Shown: piece by piece, positions 23,742 through 32,568 of the stretch | Layout: each line of letters starts with the position of its first letter | How positions within the stretch are numbered: the first letter of the stretch is position 1 | Source: Clavibacter californiensis | GTDB taxonomy: Bacteria; Actinomycetota; Actinomycetes; Actinomycetales; Microbacteriaceae | DNA length: 64,000 nt | NCBI RefSeq assembly: GCF_021952865.1 | Contig: NZ_CP040792.1 | Span: 496,001 to 560,000, forward strand | Direction of reading: 5' to 3' | Notes under the pieces: model-generated | Database searches by the model: none | Told to the model about the DNA's origin: nothing | Seen by the model: only the letters and a program-made list of their open reading frames with translations | Program-made: the position numbers and the translations under genes

Positions 23742-25121
23742 ATGAGCAGCTACGCCGTCACCGATCCGACCACCGGCGAGACCGTCGCCGAGCATCCCGA
23801 GATCACCGACCAGGAGCTGCAGGAGGCGATCGCCGCCGCCGAGGGCGCGTACCGCGGCTGGTCGCGCCGCACCACGATCGCCGAGCGCGCCGCCCTCGTC
23901 GCGCGCGTCGCCGAGCTGCACGTGGAGCGCCGCGACGAGCTCGCCCGGATCATCGTGCGCGAGATGGGCAAGCCGCTCGACCAGGCGCTCGGCGAGGTCG
24001 ACTTCGCCGCCGACATCCTCGGCTACTACGCGCGGAACGCCGAGGAGTTCCTCGCCGACGAGGCCATCGAGCTCGCCGACGGCACCGGATCCGCGTTCGT
24101 GCGCCGCTCGGGCCTCGGCGTGCTGCTGGGGATCATGCCGTGGAACTTCCCCTACTACCAGGTGGCCCGGTTCGCGGCGCCGGCCATCGTCACGGGCAAC
24201 ACGATCCTGCTCAAGCACGCGCCGCAGTGCCCGGAGTCGGCCGAGGCGATCCAGCGCATGTACCGCGAGGCGGCCGCCGAGCTCGGCGCCGACGCGGGCG
24301 TGTACGTGAGCGTGCTCGCCACGAACGCGCAGATCGAGGGCGTCATCGCCGACCCGCGCGTGCAGGGCGTCTCCGTCACGGGATCCGAGCGGGCGGGCGC
24401 CGCCGTCGCGGAGATCGCCGGCCGGCACCTGAAGAAGGTCGTGCTGGAGCTCGGCGGATCCGACCCCTTCATCCTGCTGTCGACCGACGACCTCGACGCG
24501 GCCGTCATCGACGCCGTCAACGCGCGTCTCGACAACAACGGCCAGTCCTGCAACGGCGCCAAGCGCTTCCTCGTGATCGACCACCTCTACGACGACTTCG
24601 CCGCGCGCTTCACGGCGCAGCTCACGGCGGCCCAGCCCGCGGATCCGATGGCCGACGGCACCCTGCTCGGCCCGCTCTCCTCGCGCGCCGCGACCGAGCG
24701 GCTCACCGAGCAGCTGTCCCGCGCGGTGGACCAGGGCGCGACCGTGCTCGCGAGCGGCGAGCCTGTCGGCAACCTCTTCCCGCCTGCCGTGCTCGCCGGC
24801 GTGACCCCCGACATGGACGCCTACCGCGAGGAGTTCTTCGGCCCCGTCGCCGCGCTCTACCGCGTCTCCTCCGAGGAGGAGGCGGTCGCGCTCGCCAACG
24901 ACACCCCCTTCGGCCTCGGCTCGTACGTCTACACGACGGACCCGGAGCAGGCGCTGCGGGTCGCCGACGGCATCGACGCGGGCATGGTCTGGGTCAACCT
25001 CGTGCTCGGCGACGCCGCCGAGCTGCCCTTCGGCGGCGTGAAGCGCTCGGGCTCGGGCAGGGAGCTCGGCCGCCACGCGGTCGACGAGTTCGCGAACCGG
25101 AAGCTCATCCGCATCGCATGA
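23742..25121 (+). CDS. NAD(P)-dependent succinate-semialdehyde-type dehydrogenase
   Basis: 459-residue aldehyde dehydrogenase. Conserved features: GIMPWNFPYYQVARF with the catalytic-loop Asn, TGSERAGAAVAE cofactor loop, catalytic base Glu236 in LELGGSDP, nucleophile Cys270 in NNGQSCNGAKR, and EEFFGPVAALY. Best match is the short succinate-semialdehyde dehydrogenase (GabD1-like) group, which oxidises succinic semialdehyde to succinate. ATG 23742 follows GAGGAGG. It is 77 bases after SulP and 121 bases before the PatB gene; an independent unit is likely. Aldehyde specificity within the family is not certain. Confidence 0.92.
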   Translation: MSSYAVTDPTTGETVAEHPEITDQELQEAIAAAEGAYRGWSRRTTIAERAALVARVAELHVERRDELARIIVREMGKPLDQALGEVDFAADILGYYARNAEEFLADEAIELADGTGSAFVRRSGLGVLLGIMPWNFPYYQVARFAAPAIVTGNTILLKHAPQCPESAEAIQRMYREAAAELGADAGVYVSVLATNAQIEGVIADPRVQGVSVTGSERAGAAVAEIAGRHLKKVVLELGGSDPFILLSTDDLDAAVIDAVNARLDNNGQSCNGAKRFLVIDHLYDDFAARFTAQLTAAQPADPMADGTLLGPLSSRAATERLTEQLSRAVDQGATVLASGEPVGNLFPPAVLAGVTPDMDAYREEFFGPVAALYRVSSEEEAVALANDTPFGLGSYVYTTDPEQALRVADGIDAGMVWVNLVLGDAAELPFGGVKRSGSGRELGRHAVDEFANRKLIRIA

Positions 25122-25242
25122 GCGGCGGGGGCGGCATCGCGCTCGGCGTCGTCGGGATCCTCGCCCCCGGCGCCGTCCCACGTCGGGGCCCGTGTCCTCG
25201 TGTGACGCGGGCGCTCGCCACGGCGGGGGGAAGCCCGGCACC

Positions 25243-26472
25243 ATGGCCGCCATGGTGGAGGTCACGACGGCGCCGATCGACGAGATCCGCGGCCAGCGCA
25301 CGAGCATCAAGTGGACGCGGTTCCCCGCGGACGTGCTGCCCCTGTTCGTGGCCGAGATGGACTACGCGATCGCCGAGCCCGTCGTCGAGGAGCTGGTGCG
25401 CCGGGTGCGCGCGTCCGACGTCGGCTACCTCGACGGGCCCGGCCCGCTGGCGCCCGCCTTCGCGCGGTTCGCCCGCGAGCGCTGGGGCTGGACCGTCGAC
25501 GAGTCCCGGGTGCGCATCGCCACCGACGTGAGCGTCGGCATCGTCGAGACGCTGCGGCTCGCGGTGCCGCGGGGCGGACGCGTGGTCGTTACGCCGCCCG
25601 TGTACCCGCCGTTCTTCGAGCTGGTGGAGGAGGCGGGCGCGCGCGTCGAGGAGGTGCCGCTGCTCGTCGCGGACGGCCGCGCGTCCCTCGACCTCGCGGG
25701 GCTCGAGCGCGCGTTCGCGTCCGGGGTCGACGCGTTCCTGCTCTGCAACCCGCACAACCCGTTGGGGCTCGTGCACGACGCGGTGACCCTCGCGGCCGTC
25801 GCGCGGCTCGCCGCCCGCCACGACGTGCTCGTCATCAGCGATGAGGTGCACGCGCCGCTCACGCTGCCGGGGGCGACCTTCACGCCGTTCGCGCCGCTGG
25901 CCGAGGCGCTCGGCGCCAGCTCCGTGTGCGTCACGTCGGCGAGCAAGGGCTGGAACCTCGCGGGCGCCAAGTGCTCGCTCGTCATCGCGGGGGATCCGCG
26001 CACCCACGCCCTGCTCGACGGCCTCGTCGAGGAGGTGGCCTGTCGCACGAGCATCCTCGGGCTGCACGCGAACGTCGTCGCGTTCTCCTGTACCGACTGG
26101 CTCGACGATGCCATCGCCCGAATCGTCGCGAACGACCGCCTCCTCGCCTCCCTCCTCGCCGAGCACCTGCCCGGCGTCGTCCACCACCGCCCCTCCGCCG
26201 GCTACCTCGCCTGGCTCGACCTCCGCCCGCTCGGCCTCGGCGCCGATCCCGCCGCGGTGCTGCTCGAGCGGGCTCGAGTCGCCCTCAACGCCGGCCACTG
26301 CTACGGCACCGGAGGCGCCGGCCACGCCCGCCTCAACCTCGCCTGCGATCCCGACGTGCTGCGGGAGGCCGTGCGGCGGATCGCGGCCGCCGTCGGATCC
26401 AGGCGAACCCCCGCCCGCGTCCCCGCCTGCGTCCCCACCCACGTCGCCATCCACCGAGGAGCACCCGCATGA
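25243..26472 (+). CDS. MalY/PatB-type PLP-dependent C-S lyase/aminotransferase
   Basis: 409 residues, fold-type I PLP enzyme. Conserved points: VYPPFF substrate loop, LLCNPHNPLG, VISDEVHAPLT with PLP-contacting Asp, and Lys235 in TSASKGWNLAGAKC forming the Schiff base. PatB/MalY enzymes cleave cystathionine or S-alkyl-cysteines to a thiol or homocysteine, pyruvate and ammonia. ATG 25243 follows a GGGGGAAG ribosome site; a second ATG at 25252 would lose three residues. The C-terminal ~15 residues are a His/Pro-rich tail. It opens a four-gene operon; its stop overlaps the MetE-like start (ATGA), suggesting homocysteine or thiol supply to the next enzyme. Confidence 0.9.
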   Translation: MAAMVEVTTAPIDEIRGQRTSIKWTRFPADVLPLFVAEMDYAIAEPVVEELVRRVRASDVGYLDGPGPLAPAFARFARERWGWTVDESRVRIATDVSVGIVETLRLAVPRGGRVVVTPPVYPPFFELVEEAGARVEEVPLLVADGRASLDLAGLERAFASGVDAFLLCNPHNPLGLVHDAVTLAAVARLAARHDVLVISDEVHAPLTLPGATFTPFAPLAEALGASSVCVTSASKGWNLAGAKCSLVIAGDPRTHALLDGLVEEVACRTSILGLHANVVAFSCTDWLDDAIARIVANDRLLASLLAEHLPGVVHHRPSAGYLAWLDLRPLGLGADPAAVLLERARVALNAGHCYGTGGAGHARLNLACDPDVLREAVRRIAAAVGSRRTPARVPACVPTHVAIHRGAPA

Positions 26473-27656
26473 CCGACCGCATCCTGACCACGCACGCCGG
26501 CAGCCTCCCGCGTACGCCCGAGCTGACCCGGCTGCTCGTCGCCCGCGACCAGCGGCGCGCGTTCGACCAGGACGAGCTGGCGGAGGTCACCGCGTCCGCC
26601 GTCGCCGACACCGTGCGCCGGCAGCTCGAGACCGGGCTCGACATCGTGAACGACGGCGAGGTGCCGCGCGTCGGCTTCTCGACCTACGTGCTCGAGCGCA
26701 TCGACGGGTTCGGCGGCGCCGGTCACCGGAAGCCCACGCTCGACTCGATCAAGTTCCCCGAGTACGCCGCGTTCCAGGCGAAGCAGATCGTCGAGGGGGC
26801 GGATGTGGCGCGGGTCTGGGATCCGCCGGTCGCCCAGGGCCTGCTCGAGTACGACCCCGCGCTCGCCGGGATCACGGAGGACCTCGACGGGTTCGACCGC
26901 GAGCTCGCCGTGCAGGCCGGCCGCGGCCTCGCGCCCGCCGGCACGTTCTTCTCCGCGGCGACTCCGGGGATCGTGTCGACGACGCTGCTGCTCGACGCCG
27001 CGAACCCGCACTACGGCGACGACCGCGCCTACGTCTTCGCGCTCGCCGACCAGCTGAAGCTCGAGTACGACGCCATCGTCGCGCGCGGCCACACGCTGCA
27101 GCTCGACGCGCCCGACCTCGCGATGGAGCGGGTGATCCAGTTCGGCGACGCCACCCTCGAGGAGTTCCTCGCCGCGGTCGACCTGCACGTGGACGCGCTC
27201 AACCACGCGATCCGCGACATCCCGCGCGAGAGGGTGCGCCTGCACGTGTGCTGGGGCAACTGGCAGGGCCCGCACCAGGACGACGTGCCCGTCGACGTGC
27301 TGCTCCCGCACCTGTACCGGGCGAACGTGGGCGCGTTCAGCATCCCGCTCGGCAACCCCGCGCATCAGCACGAGGCGCCGTCGTTCCGCGCGCACCCGCT
27401 GCCGGAGGGCGCGGTGCTCATCCCGGGCGTGGTGGATGTGACCACCAACTACCTGGAGCACCCGCAGGTGATCGCCAACCGGATCCTTGAGGTCGTCGAC
27501 GCCGTGGGCGACCCGACCCGCGTGATCGCCGGCACCGACTGCGGCCTCTCGACCTTCGCGAGCTACGAGTTCGTCGCCACCGACGTGGCGTGGGCGAAGC
27601 TCGGCGCGCTCGTCGAGGGCGCGGCCATCGCCTCGCGTCGGGCGTTCGGCGCGTGA
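26469..27656 (+). CDS. MetE C-terminal-like (cobalamin-independent methionine synthase II) protein
   Basis: 395 residues. It opens TTHAGSLPRTPELTRLLVAR and has VNDGEVPRVGF, LHVCWGNWQGPH with candidate zinc ligands His and Cys, and a final TDCGLSTF Cys, as in the catalytic half of MetE and related alkyl-thiol transferases. It lacks the N-terminal folate-binding half of full MetE (about 750 residues). Family members methylate homocysteine or move alkyl groups between thiols with varied donors. It overlaps both neighbours (ATGA upstream, GTGA downstream), so it is tightly coupled to the PatB-like and sulfhydrylase-like enzymes. Methyl or alkyl donor unknown. Confidence 0.88.
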   Translation: MTDRILTTHAGSLPRTPELTRLLVARDQRRAFDQDELAEVTASAVADTVRRQLETGLDIVNDGEVPRVGFSTYVLERIDGFGGAGHRKPTLDSIKFPEYAAFQAKQIVEGADVARVWDPPVAQGLLEYDPALAGITEDLDGFDRELAVQAGRGLAPAGTFFSAATPGIVSTTLLLDAANPHYGDDRAYVFALADQLKLEYDAIVARGHTLQLDAPDLAMERVIQFGDATLEEFLAAVDLHVDALNHAIRDIPRERVRLHVCWGNWQGPHQDDVPVDVLLPHLYRANVGAFSIPLGNPAHQHEAPSFRAHPLPEGAVLIPGVVDVTTNYLEHPQVIANRILEVVDAVGDPTRVIAGTDCGLSTFASYEFVATDVAWAKLGALVEGAAIASRRAFGA

Positions 27657-29029
27657 GCGTGCTCGACGGGATCCGCGCCGCCGCGACGCGCGAGGACGCC
27701 GCCGCCCCGGACGCCGCGGCCCGGGCGACCGCCGGCTTCACCACGCGCCAGGTGCACGCCGGATCCGCGATCGACGGCGACCACGGCGCCCGCGTCTCGC
27801 CCGTGCACCTCAGCGCCGGCTTCGTCTTCGACAGCTTCGCCGAGGCCCGCGACCGGTTCGCCGGCGTCGATGAGGGCTACCTCTACACGCGCAACGGCAA
27901 CCCGACCACCGACGAGGTCGAGAAGCGGCTCGCCGAGCTCGAGGGCGGCACCGAGGCGATCCTCCTCGCGAGCGGCCAGGCGGCGACCACCACCGCGCTG
28001 CTCGCGATCCTGCAGGCCGGCGACCGGATCCTCTCCTCGAGCAGCATCTACGAGGGCAACCGCGGCCTGTTCCGCCAGAACCTCGGCCGGCTCGGCATCG
28101 GCGTCGACTTCGTGGACGACCACCGCGACCTCGACGAGTGGGCCAGCCGGATCACGCCGGAGACGCGCGTGCTGTTCGGCGAGCCCATCCCGAACCCCAA
28201 GAACGACCTGCTCGACCTCGCGGGGATCGCCGATGTCGCGCACCGCCACGGCCTGCCGTTCGTGGTCGACGACACGCTCGCCACGCCCTACCTGCTGCGG
28301 CCGATCGAGCACGGCGCCGACGTCGTCGTGCACTCCACGAGCAAGTTCCTCGCGGGCCACGGCTCGGTGCTCGGCGGCGTGGTGGTCGACGGCGGATCCT
28401 TCGACTGGGCCGCCCGTCCCGACCTCTTCCCGCACCTGAACCAGCCCGAGCGGTCCTTCGGCGGCGCGAGCTGGGCCGACCGCTTCGGCCGCGGCGCGTT
28501 CGTCGCGTACGCCCGCGAGATCGTCGCGTCCCGCTTCGGCCCGACGCCCGCGCCGTTCAGCTCGTTCCTGCTGCGGCAGGGGATCGAGACGCTGTCCCTG
28601 CGCGTCGAGCGCCACTCGGCCAACGCGCTCGCGGTGGCGCGCTTCCTGGAGGCGCGGCCCGAGGTGTCGTCGGTCGACTACTCGGGGCTGGAGTCGAGTC
28701 CGTCCCACGAGCTGGCGCTGAGGTACCTGCCCGACGGCCAGGGCTCCGTGTTCTCGTTCACGCTCGCGGGCGGCGAGCCGGCGGCCGAGGCGTTCACCGA
28801 CGCGGTGCGGCTGTTCAGCCGGATGACCCACCTCGGCGACGTGCGCTCGCTCGTGCTGCACCCGGCGTCCACCACGCACGCCGGCCGTACGCCCGAGGAG
28901 CGCGACGCCGCGGGGATCTGGCCGGGGCTCCTCCGCGTGTCCATCGGCATCGAGGACATCGCCGACATCCTGCGCGACCTCGAGCGCGGCCTCGATGCCG
29001 TGCGCGCCCTGCCGGCGATCGGATCCTGA
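27653..29029 (+). CDS. Cys/Met-metabolism PLP enzyme (homocysteine synthase/sulfhydrylase-like)
   Basis: 458 residues with a ~35-residue N-terminal extension before FTTRQVHAG. Family features: YLYTRNGNPTTDEVEKRLAE, GQAATTTALLA, PLP Lys231 in VVHSTSKFLAGHGSVLGG, and SLVLHPASTTHAGRTPEERD. These place it with O-acetylhomoserine sulfhydrylases/cystathionine gamma-synthases, which make homocysteine or cystathionine from activated homoserine and a sulfur donor. GTG 27653 overlaps the MetE-like stop (GTGA). An in-frame GTG at 27659 is also possible. With its partners it would capture released sulfide or thiol as homocysteine. Confidence 0.92.
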   Translation: MSVLDGIRAAATREDAAAPDAAARATAGFTTRQVHAGSAIDGDHGARVSPVHLSAGFVFDSFAEARDRFAGVDEGYLYTRNGNPTTDEVEKRLAELEGGTEAILLASGQAATTTALLAILQAGDRILSSSSIYEGNRGLFRQNLGRLGIGVDFVDDHRDLDEWASRITPETRVLFGEPIPNPKNDLLDLAGIADVAHRHGLPFVVDDTLATPYLLRPIEHGADVVVHSTSKFLAGHGSVLGGVVVDGGSFDWAARPDLFPHLNQPERSFGGASWADRFGRGAFVAYAREIVASRFGPTPAPFSSFLLRQGIETLSLRVERHSANALAVARFLEARPEVSSVDYSGLESSPSHELALRYLPDGQGSVFSFTLAGGEPAAEAFTDAVRLFSRMTHLGDVRSLVLHPASTTHAGRTPEERDAAGIWPGLLRVSIGIEDIADILRDLERGLDAVRALPAIGS

Positions 29030-29031
29030 CG

Positions 29032-30339
29032 GTGGCCCGCCGCCAGCACCTCGGCTGGTTCCTGTCCCGCGGCTTCGGCCCGCAGGGCTGGGGCCACCCG
29101 TACCGGGAGTGGAACCACGACTGGACCCGGCCCGACCTCTACCAGCAGTCCGCGCGCGAGCTGGAGCAGGCCGGGTTCGAGCTCATCGTGATGGAGGACG
29201 CCGTCTCCCTCGGCTCGCCCGAGACGCTCGACCTCCGCGTGCGCGGCGCGTACGGCGGCCCCAAGCACGACCCGCTGCTGCTCGCGCCGTGGCTCTTCGC
29301 GGCGACCTCGCGCATCGGTCTGGTGCCCACGATCAACGCCGGGATCACGCCGCCGTACCTCGCGGCCCGGCAGGCGCAGACGCTGCAGCACCTGAGCGCG
29401 GGCCGGTTCGGGATCAACCTCGTCACCGACGTCGGCAGCGCCCGGCACGTGGGCCTCGCACCGCTCCCGCACGACGGCGCGTACGACCGAGCCGACGAGT
29501 GGATGGAGGTGGTCCGCCGCCTCTGGCACAGCTGGGACGGCGGCGCGCTCGTCGAGGATCCGGCCACCGACCGCTTCGCCGACGGATCCCGGCTCGACGC
29601 CTTCCAGCACCGCGGCGCGCACTTCTCGGTCGACGGGCCGCTCAACGCCGTGCCCTCCGCGTTCGGCGACCCCGTGATCGTCTCGCCCGGAGGATCCCCG
29701 CGCGGCCTCTCCTTCGCCGGCACCCAGTCCGACGTGCAGCTCGGCCTCGCGCCCCTCGAGCCCGCGAAGCTCCTCGCCTACCGCGCGAAGGTGCTCGACG
29801 CGGCGGCCGCGCACGGGCGCGGGCCGGGCGACATCCGCATCCTCTTCGTCGTGAAGCCCGAGATCGTGCCGAGCGAGGAGGAGGCCCGTCGGGTCGTGGA
29901 TGCGTCCCGCCACCCGGCCGACGAGCAGCTGCGGGCGATCGCGCTCGGCTGGTCGAGCGACCTCGAGACCGACCTCACCCGCCTCGACCTCGACCGCCCG
30001 GTGGACCGCGGCGTCTTCGGCGAGCATGTCTCGCACGGCACCATCGCGGGCCTCTACGGCGGCACCGAGGATGCGCCGCTCCGCGAGCTGCTCACCCGCA
30101 AGGCGCGCAAGGGGCTGGTGTCCGAGCGTGCCGGCTTCGTCGGCACGGCCGAGGCGTTCGCCGACTTCGTCGAGGAGCTGGGCGACGACGCGGACAACGA
30201 CGGCCTGCTCCTCTCGGGCGACCTGCACCCGGTCACGCTGCACCGCATGCTCGACGACCTCGTGCCGGTGCTCCGCCGCCGCGGGATCCTCCGCGACGAG
30301 CTGGCGCCGGGCGGCCTGCGGGCGAACCTCTTCGGGTGA
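29032..30339 (+). CDS. FMN-dependent monooxygenase (NtaA/SnaA/DszA/SfnG-like)
   Basis: 435-residue TIM-barrel monooxygenase. Typical elements: LGWFLSRGFGPQGWGHPYRE start, the ELIVMEDA strand, QAQTLQHLSAGRFGINLVT, DEWMEVVRRLW, and SPGGSPRGLSFAG. Members use reduced FMN and O2 to cleave C-S or C-N bonds in sulfones, nitrilotriacetate and similar compounds. GTG 29032 starts 2 bases after the previous stop. Last gene of the sulfur operon; the required flavin reductase is not in the operon. The setting suggests desulfurisation of an organosulfur compound with the released sulfur going to methionine. Confidence 0.9.
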   Translation: MARRQHLGWFLSRGFGPQGWGHPYREWNHDWTRPDLYQQSARELEQAGFELIVMEDAVSLGSPETLDLRVRGAYGGPKHDPLLLAPWLFAATSRIGLVPTINAGITPPYLAARQAQTLQHLSAGRFGINLVTDVGSARHVGLAPLPHDGAYDRADEWMEVVRRLWHSWDGGALVEDPATDRFADGSRLDAFQHRGAHFSVDGPLNAVPSAFGDPVIVSPGGSPRGLSFAGTQSDVQLGLAPLEPAKLLAYRAKVLDAAAAHGRGPGDIRILFVVKPEIVPSEEEARRVVDASRHPADEQLRAIALGWSSDLETDLTRLDLDRPVDRGVFGEHVSHGTIAGLYGGTEDAPLRELLTRKARKGLVSERAGFVGTAEAFADFVEELGDDADNDGLLLSGDLHPVTLHRMLDDLVPVLRRRGILRDELAPGGLRANLFG

Positions 30340-30378
30340 GGCGGTAGGCGCACATCGCGTCGGCCATCAATACCTTTA

Positions 30379-30388
30379 TTAGTACTAA
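30379..30388. promoter_or_regulatory. Palindrome TTAGTACTAA in an AT-rich promoter
   Basis: A perfect 10-base palindrome inside an unusually AT-rich 30-base stretch (about 30368-30399) just before the Fic gene, in otherwise ~73% G+C DNA. It lies 41 bases before the preferred start codon and probably marks promoter plus operator. The wing-helix tail of the Fic protein is a candidate for binding it. Confidence 0.5.
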
Positions 30389-30429
30389 AGTTAATGATCA
30401 AGCTGAGGGGTGCCGGAGAGGAGCTGCAC

Positions 30430-31716
30430 ATGTCGTACGTGGAGCTCGTCTGGGATCCGCAGGACTCGGCTCACCTCAGCCGCCGTGATCGCGCGCGGGG
30501 CGTCTATCGGGCGTTCGTGCCCGAGGAGCTCCCCACTTCCCTCCCGCAGCTCGGGCGCGAAGCGGAGGATGCCGCGACCGACGCCCTCGCGGTGCTGGCG
30601 AGAGCCGACGAACGGATCCGACGCCGAGCCGGCTACCTCAATCACCTGCTCATCCGGTCCGAGAGCATCTCCTCGTCCTGGATCGAGGGCAACCGCGTGA
30701 CTCCGAAGCGACTCGCGATCGCCGAGCTCCTGCAGCAGGGGACGCGGGTCGCCCTCGACGTCATCGCGAACGTGCGGGCCACCGAGGACGCGATCGACAC
30801 CTTGGCGGATCGTGAGCGCCGAATCACCGTCCTGGACTTCGAGGCGCTCCAGCACGTCATCGAGCCCTCGCTCGCCGAGGGGATCCGGACGGAGCAGAAC
30901 TGGGTCGGGGGATCCGGCTGGTCCCCGCTCCGGGCGGACTTCGTGCCGCCGCCGGAGGGCGAGGTCCGTCGGCTCCTCGAGGATCTCGCCCGCTTCTGCA
31001 CGGACACGGAGGGCAACCCGGTCGTGCGGGCTGCCATCGCGCACGCCCAGTTCGAGACGATCCACCCCTTCATCGACGGGAACGGGCGCACGGGTCGCGC
31101 GCTCATCCACACGGTCCTGCGGCGGGGTGACGCGGTGCGCGACATCCTGATCCCCATCTCGACGGTCCTGTCTGCGGACGCGGACGCCTACATCGCGGGG
31201 CTCACGGCCTTCCGGGCGGGCCGTGTCGACGAATGGGTGCGCGCCTTCGCGGAGGCTGCCGAGCTGGCCGCTGGCACGGCCGTGCGCCTGGCGAAGGACG
31301 TCGCCCGGCTCGACCAGGAGAGCGTGGAGCGTCTCGTGGAGCATCGGCGTCAACAGGGGCTGGCGCCCGCGCGGCCTCGGGCGGACGCGGTCGTCCTGCG
31401 CATCCTCGATCGGCTGGCTACCGATCCGGTCCTCACGGAGGAGAGCGCCGCGCGCACCCACGGGGTGTCGCGGGTGGCCGCGCACCGGGCGCTGACCCAG
31501 CTGGCCGACGCGGGTGTCCTCGCGCGCAACAAGGATCAGAAGGGGCGCCTCGTCTGCTGGACGGCGGATCGCCATCTCGCGCTCGTGGCCCTCAGCGAGC
31601 GGAGCAACAGGGTCGGCGGCGGGGACACGACCGCGAGGCGACCCCGCCAGGGTCCGCCGGCTCCCGAGGCGTCCGCGGTCGGGCACCTCCGGGGAACGGA
31701 CCGCTCGGAGGGCTGA
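30430..31716 (+). CDS. Class II Fic protein with C-terminal winged helix
   Basis: 428 residues. The Fic motif HPFIDGNGRTGR at 212-223 contains the catalytic His212 and nucleotide-binding residues for AMP transfer to protein targets. Upstream, SSWIEGN (E86) is the class II inhibitory helix (S/TxxxEG/N) that holds the enzyme inactive. From about 315, RPRADAVVLRILDRLATDPV and VSRVAAHRALTQLADAGVL form a winged helix-turn-helix. ATG 30430 follows AGGAG; an in-frame ATG at 30394 lies within the AT-rich element and is less likely. The architecture suggests self-AMPylation and/or autoregulation. No antitoxin gene is adjacent. Confidence 0.92.
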   Translation: MSYVELVWDPQDSAHLSRRDRARGVYRAFVPEELPTSLPQLGREAEDAATDALAVLARADERIRRRAGYLNHLLIRSESISSSWIEGNRVTPKRLAIAELLQQGTRVALDVIANVRATEDAIDTLADRERRITVLDFEALQHVIEPSLAEGIRTEQNWVGGSGWSPLRADFVPPPEGEVRRLLEDLARFCTDTEGNPVVRAAIAHAQFETIHPFIDGNGRTGRALIHTVLRRGDAVRDILIPISTVLSADADAYIAGLTAFRAGRVDEWVRAFAEAAELAAGTAVRLAKDVARLDQESVERLVEHRRQQGLAPARPRADAVVLRILDRLATDPVLTEESAARTHGVSRVAAHRALTQLADAGVLARNKDQKGRLVCWTADRHLALVALSERSNRVGGGDTTARRPRQGPPAPEASAVGHLRGTDRSEG

Positions 31717-31744
31717 AGGGCGCCGCGAGGGAGGGGACCGCGCC

Positions 31745-32410
31745 TCAGGCCGCGCCCGTGCCCGCGATGTCGCGCAGCCGGCGGCGCACCGCCGCGTAGG
31801 AGGCGACCAGGGTCGCGTCGAGGCCGGCCGTGCGCGCATCCGCCCACTCGTCGAAGGCCGCGCGCACGGCGACGCCCGCGAGCTCCGTCACGAGCCGCGC
31901 CTCCTGCGCCGTGATGCGGCCGCCGAACGCCGTCGTGATCCGCTCGGCCAGCTCCCACGAGCGCGTCGCGTCGAGCGAGACCGCGGTGGACCGCAGCTGC
32001 GGCTCGTCGGCCATGAGCCGTCGCACGCGCAGCTGCTGGTGGGCGATGGCGGAGCGGTCGCCGTCGAGGCTCGCGAGCACGCGCTCGTACACGGCCTCGA
32101 GCTGGGGGAGCGGCGCGGATCCACGGTCGACGTCGGCGAGCCAGGCGTCGAGCGGCGCGTCGAACACGGGGTGCAGCGTGAGGACCGACTCCTCCTTGCT
32201 CGGGAAGTAGCGGAAGCACGTGCGGTCGGAGACGCCCGCGGCCTGCGCGATGTCGTGGATGGTGGTGGCCGCCATGCCGCGCTGCTCGAAGAGCGCGAGC
32301 GCCGCCTCGCTGATCTCGGTGGTCGTCGCCATGCGCCGCCGCTCGCGGAGGCCGGCGCCCGCTGGCGCCAGGGCCTCGCCGGGGTCCGTGCTCGTGCCCA
32401 CCGCGCTCAT
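31745..32410 (-). CDS. TetR-family regulator of the adjacent exporter
   Basis: 221 residues. The DNA-binding domain is TEISEAALALFEQRGMAATT then IHDIAQAAGVSDRTCFRYFPSKEE, a classic TetR helix-turn-helix; the rest is a helical ligand-binding domain. ATG 32410 has GGAGGTGA at the right distance; the frame upstream to 32599 was rejected because it crosses the operator. The first 30 residues before the HTH are an unstructured extension. It is divergent from the MFS exporter and should repress it through the palindrome between them, being relieved by an exported compound. Confidence 0.92.
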   Translation of the reverse strand: MSAVGTSTDPGEALAPAGAGLRERRRMATTTEISEAALALFEQRGMAATTIHDIAQAAGVSDRTCFRYFPSKEESVLTLHPVFDAPLDAWLADVDRGSAPLPQLEAVYERVLASLDGDRSAIAHQQLRVRRLMADEPQLRSTAVSLDATRSWELAERITTAFGGRITAQEARLVTELAGVAVRAAFDEWADARTAGLDATLVASYAAVRRRLRDIAGTGAA

Positions 32411-32470
32411 CCCGTCACCTCCGTCCCTCCGCGTGCGCCGTCCGGCCGCACCTGTCGTCGACGCCAATTG

Positions 32471-32503
32471 TGTCATAGACTGCCACTCGGTCCGAGTCTG
32501 ACA
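32471..32503. promoter_or_regulatory. Operator between TetR and MFS exporter
   Basis: A nested inverted repeat: ACTCGG-T-CCGAGT at 32485-32497 is perfect, and outer arms TGTCA (32471-32475) and TGACA (32499-32503) extend it imperfectly. It lies between the divergent promoters and is the likely TetR binding site. Confidence 0.6.
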
Positions 32504-32568
32504 TCCGGACCTCCCCGGCCTCGCACCGTCGCGCGCGCCCCGCCATCCACTCCCGGAGAACGCATCCC

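Noticed and set aside
30394-30429. Upstream ATG as start of the Fic protein
   Set aside because: It lies at the edge of the AT-rich promoter element and has no ribosome site, whereas ATG 30430 follows AGGAG.
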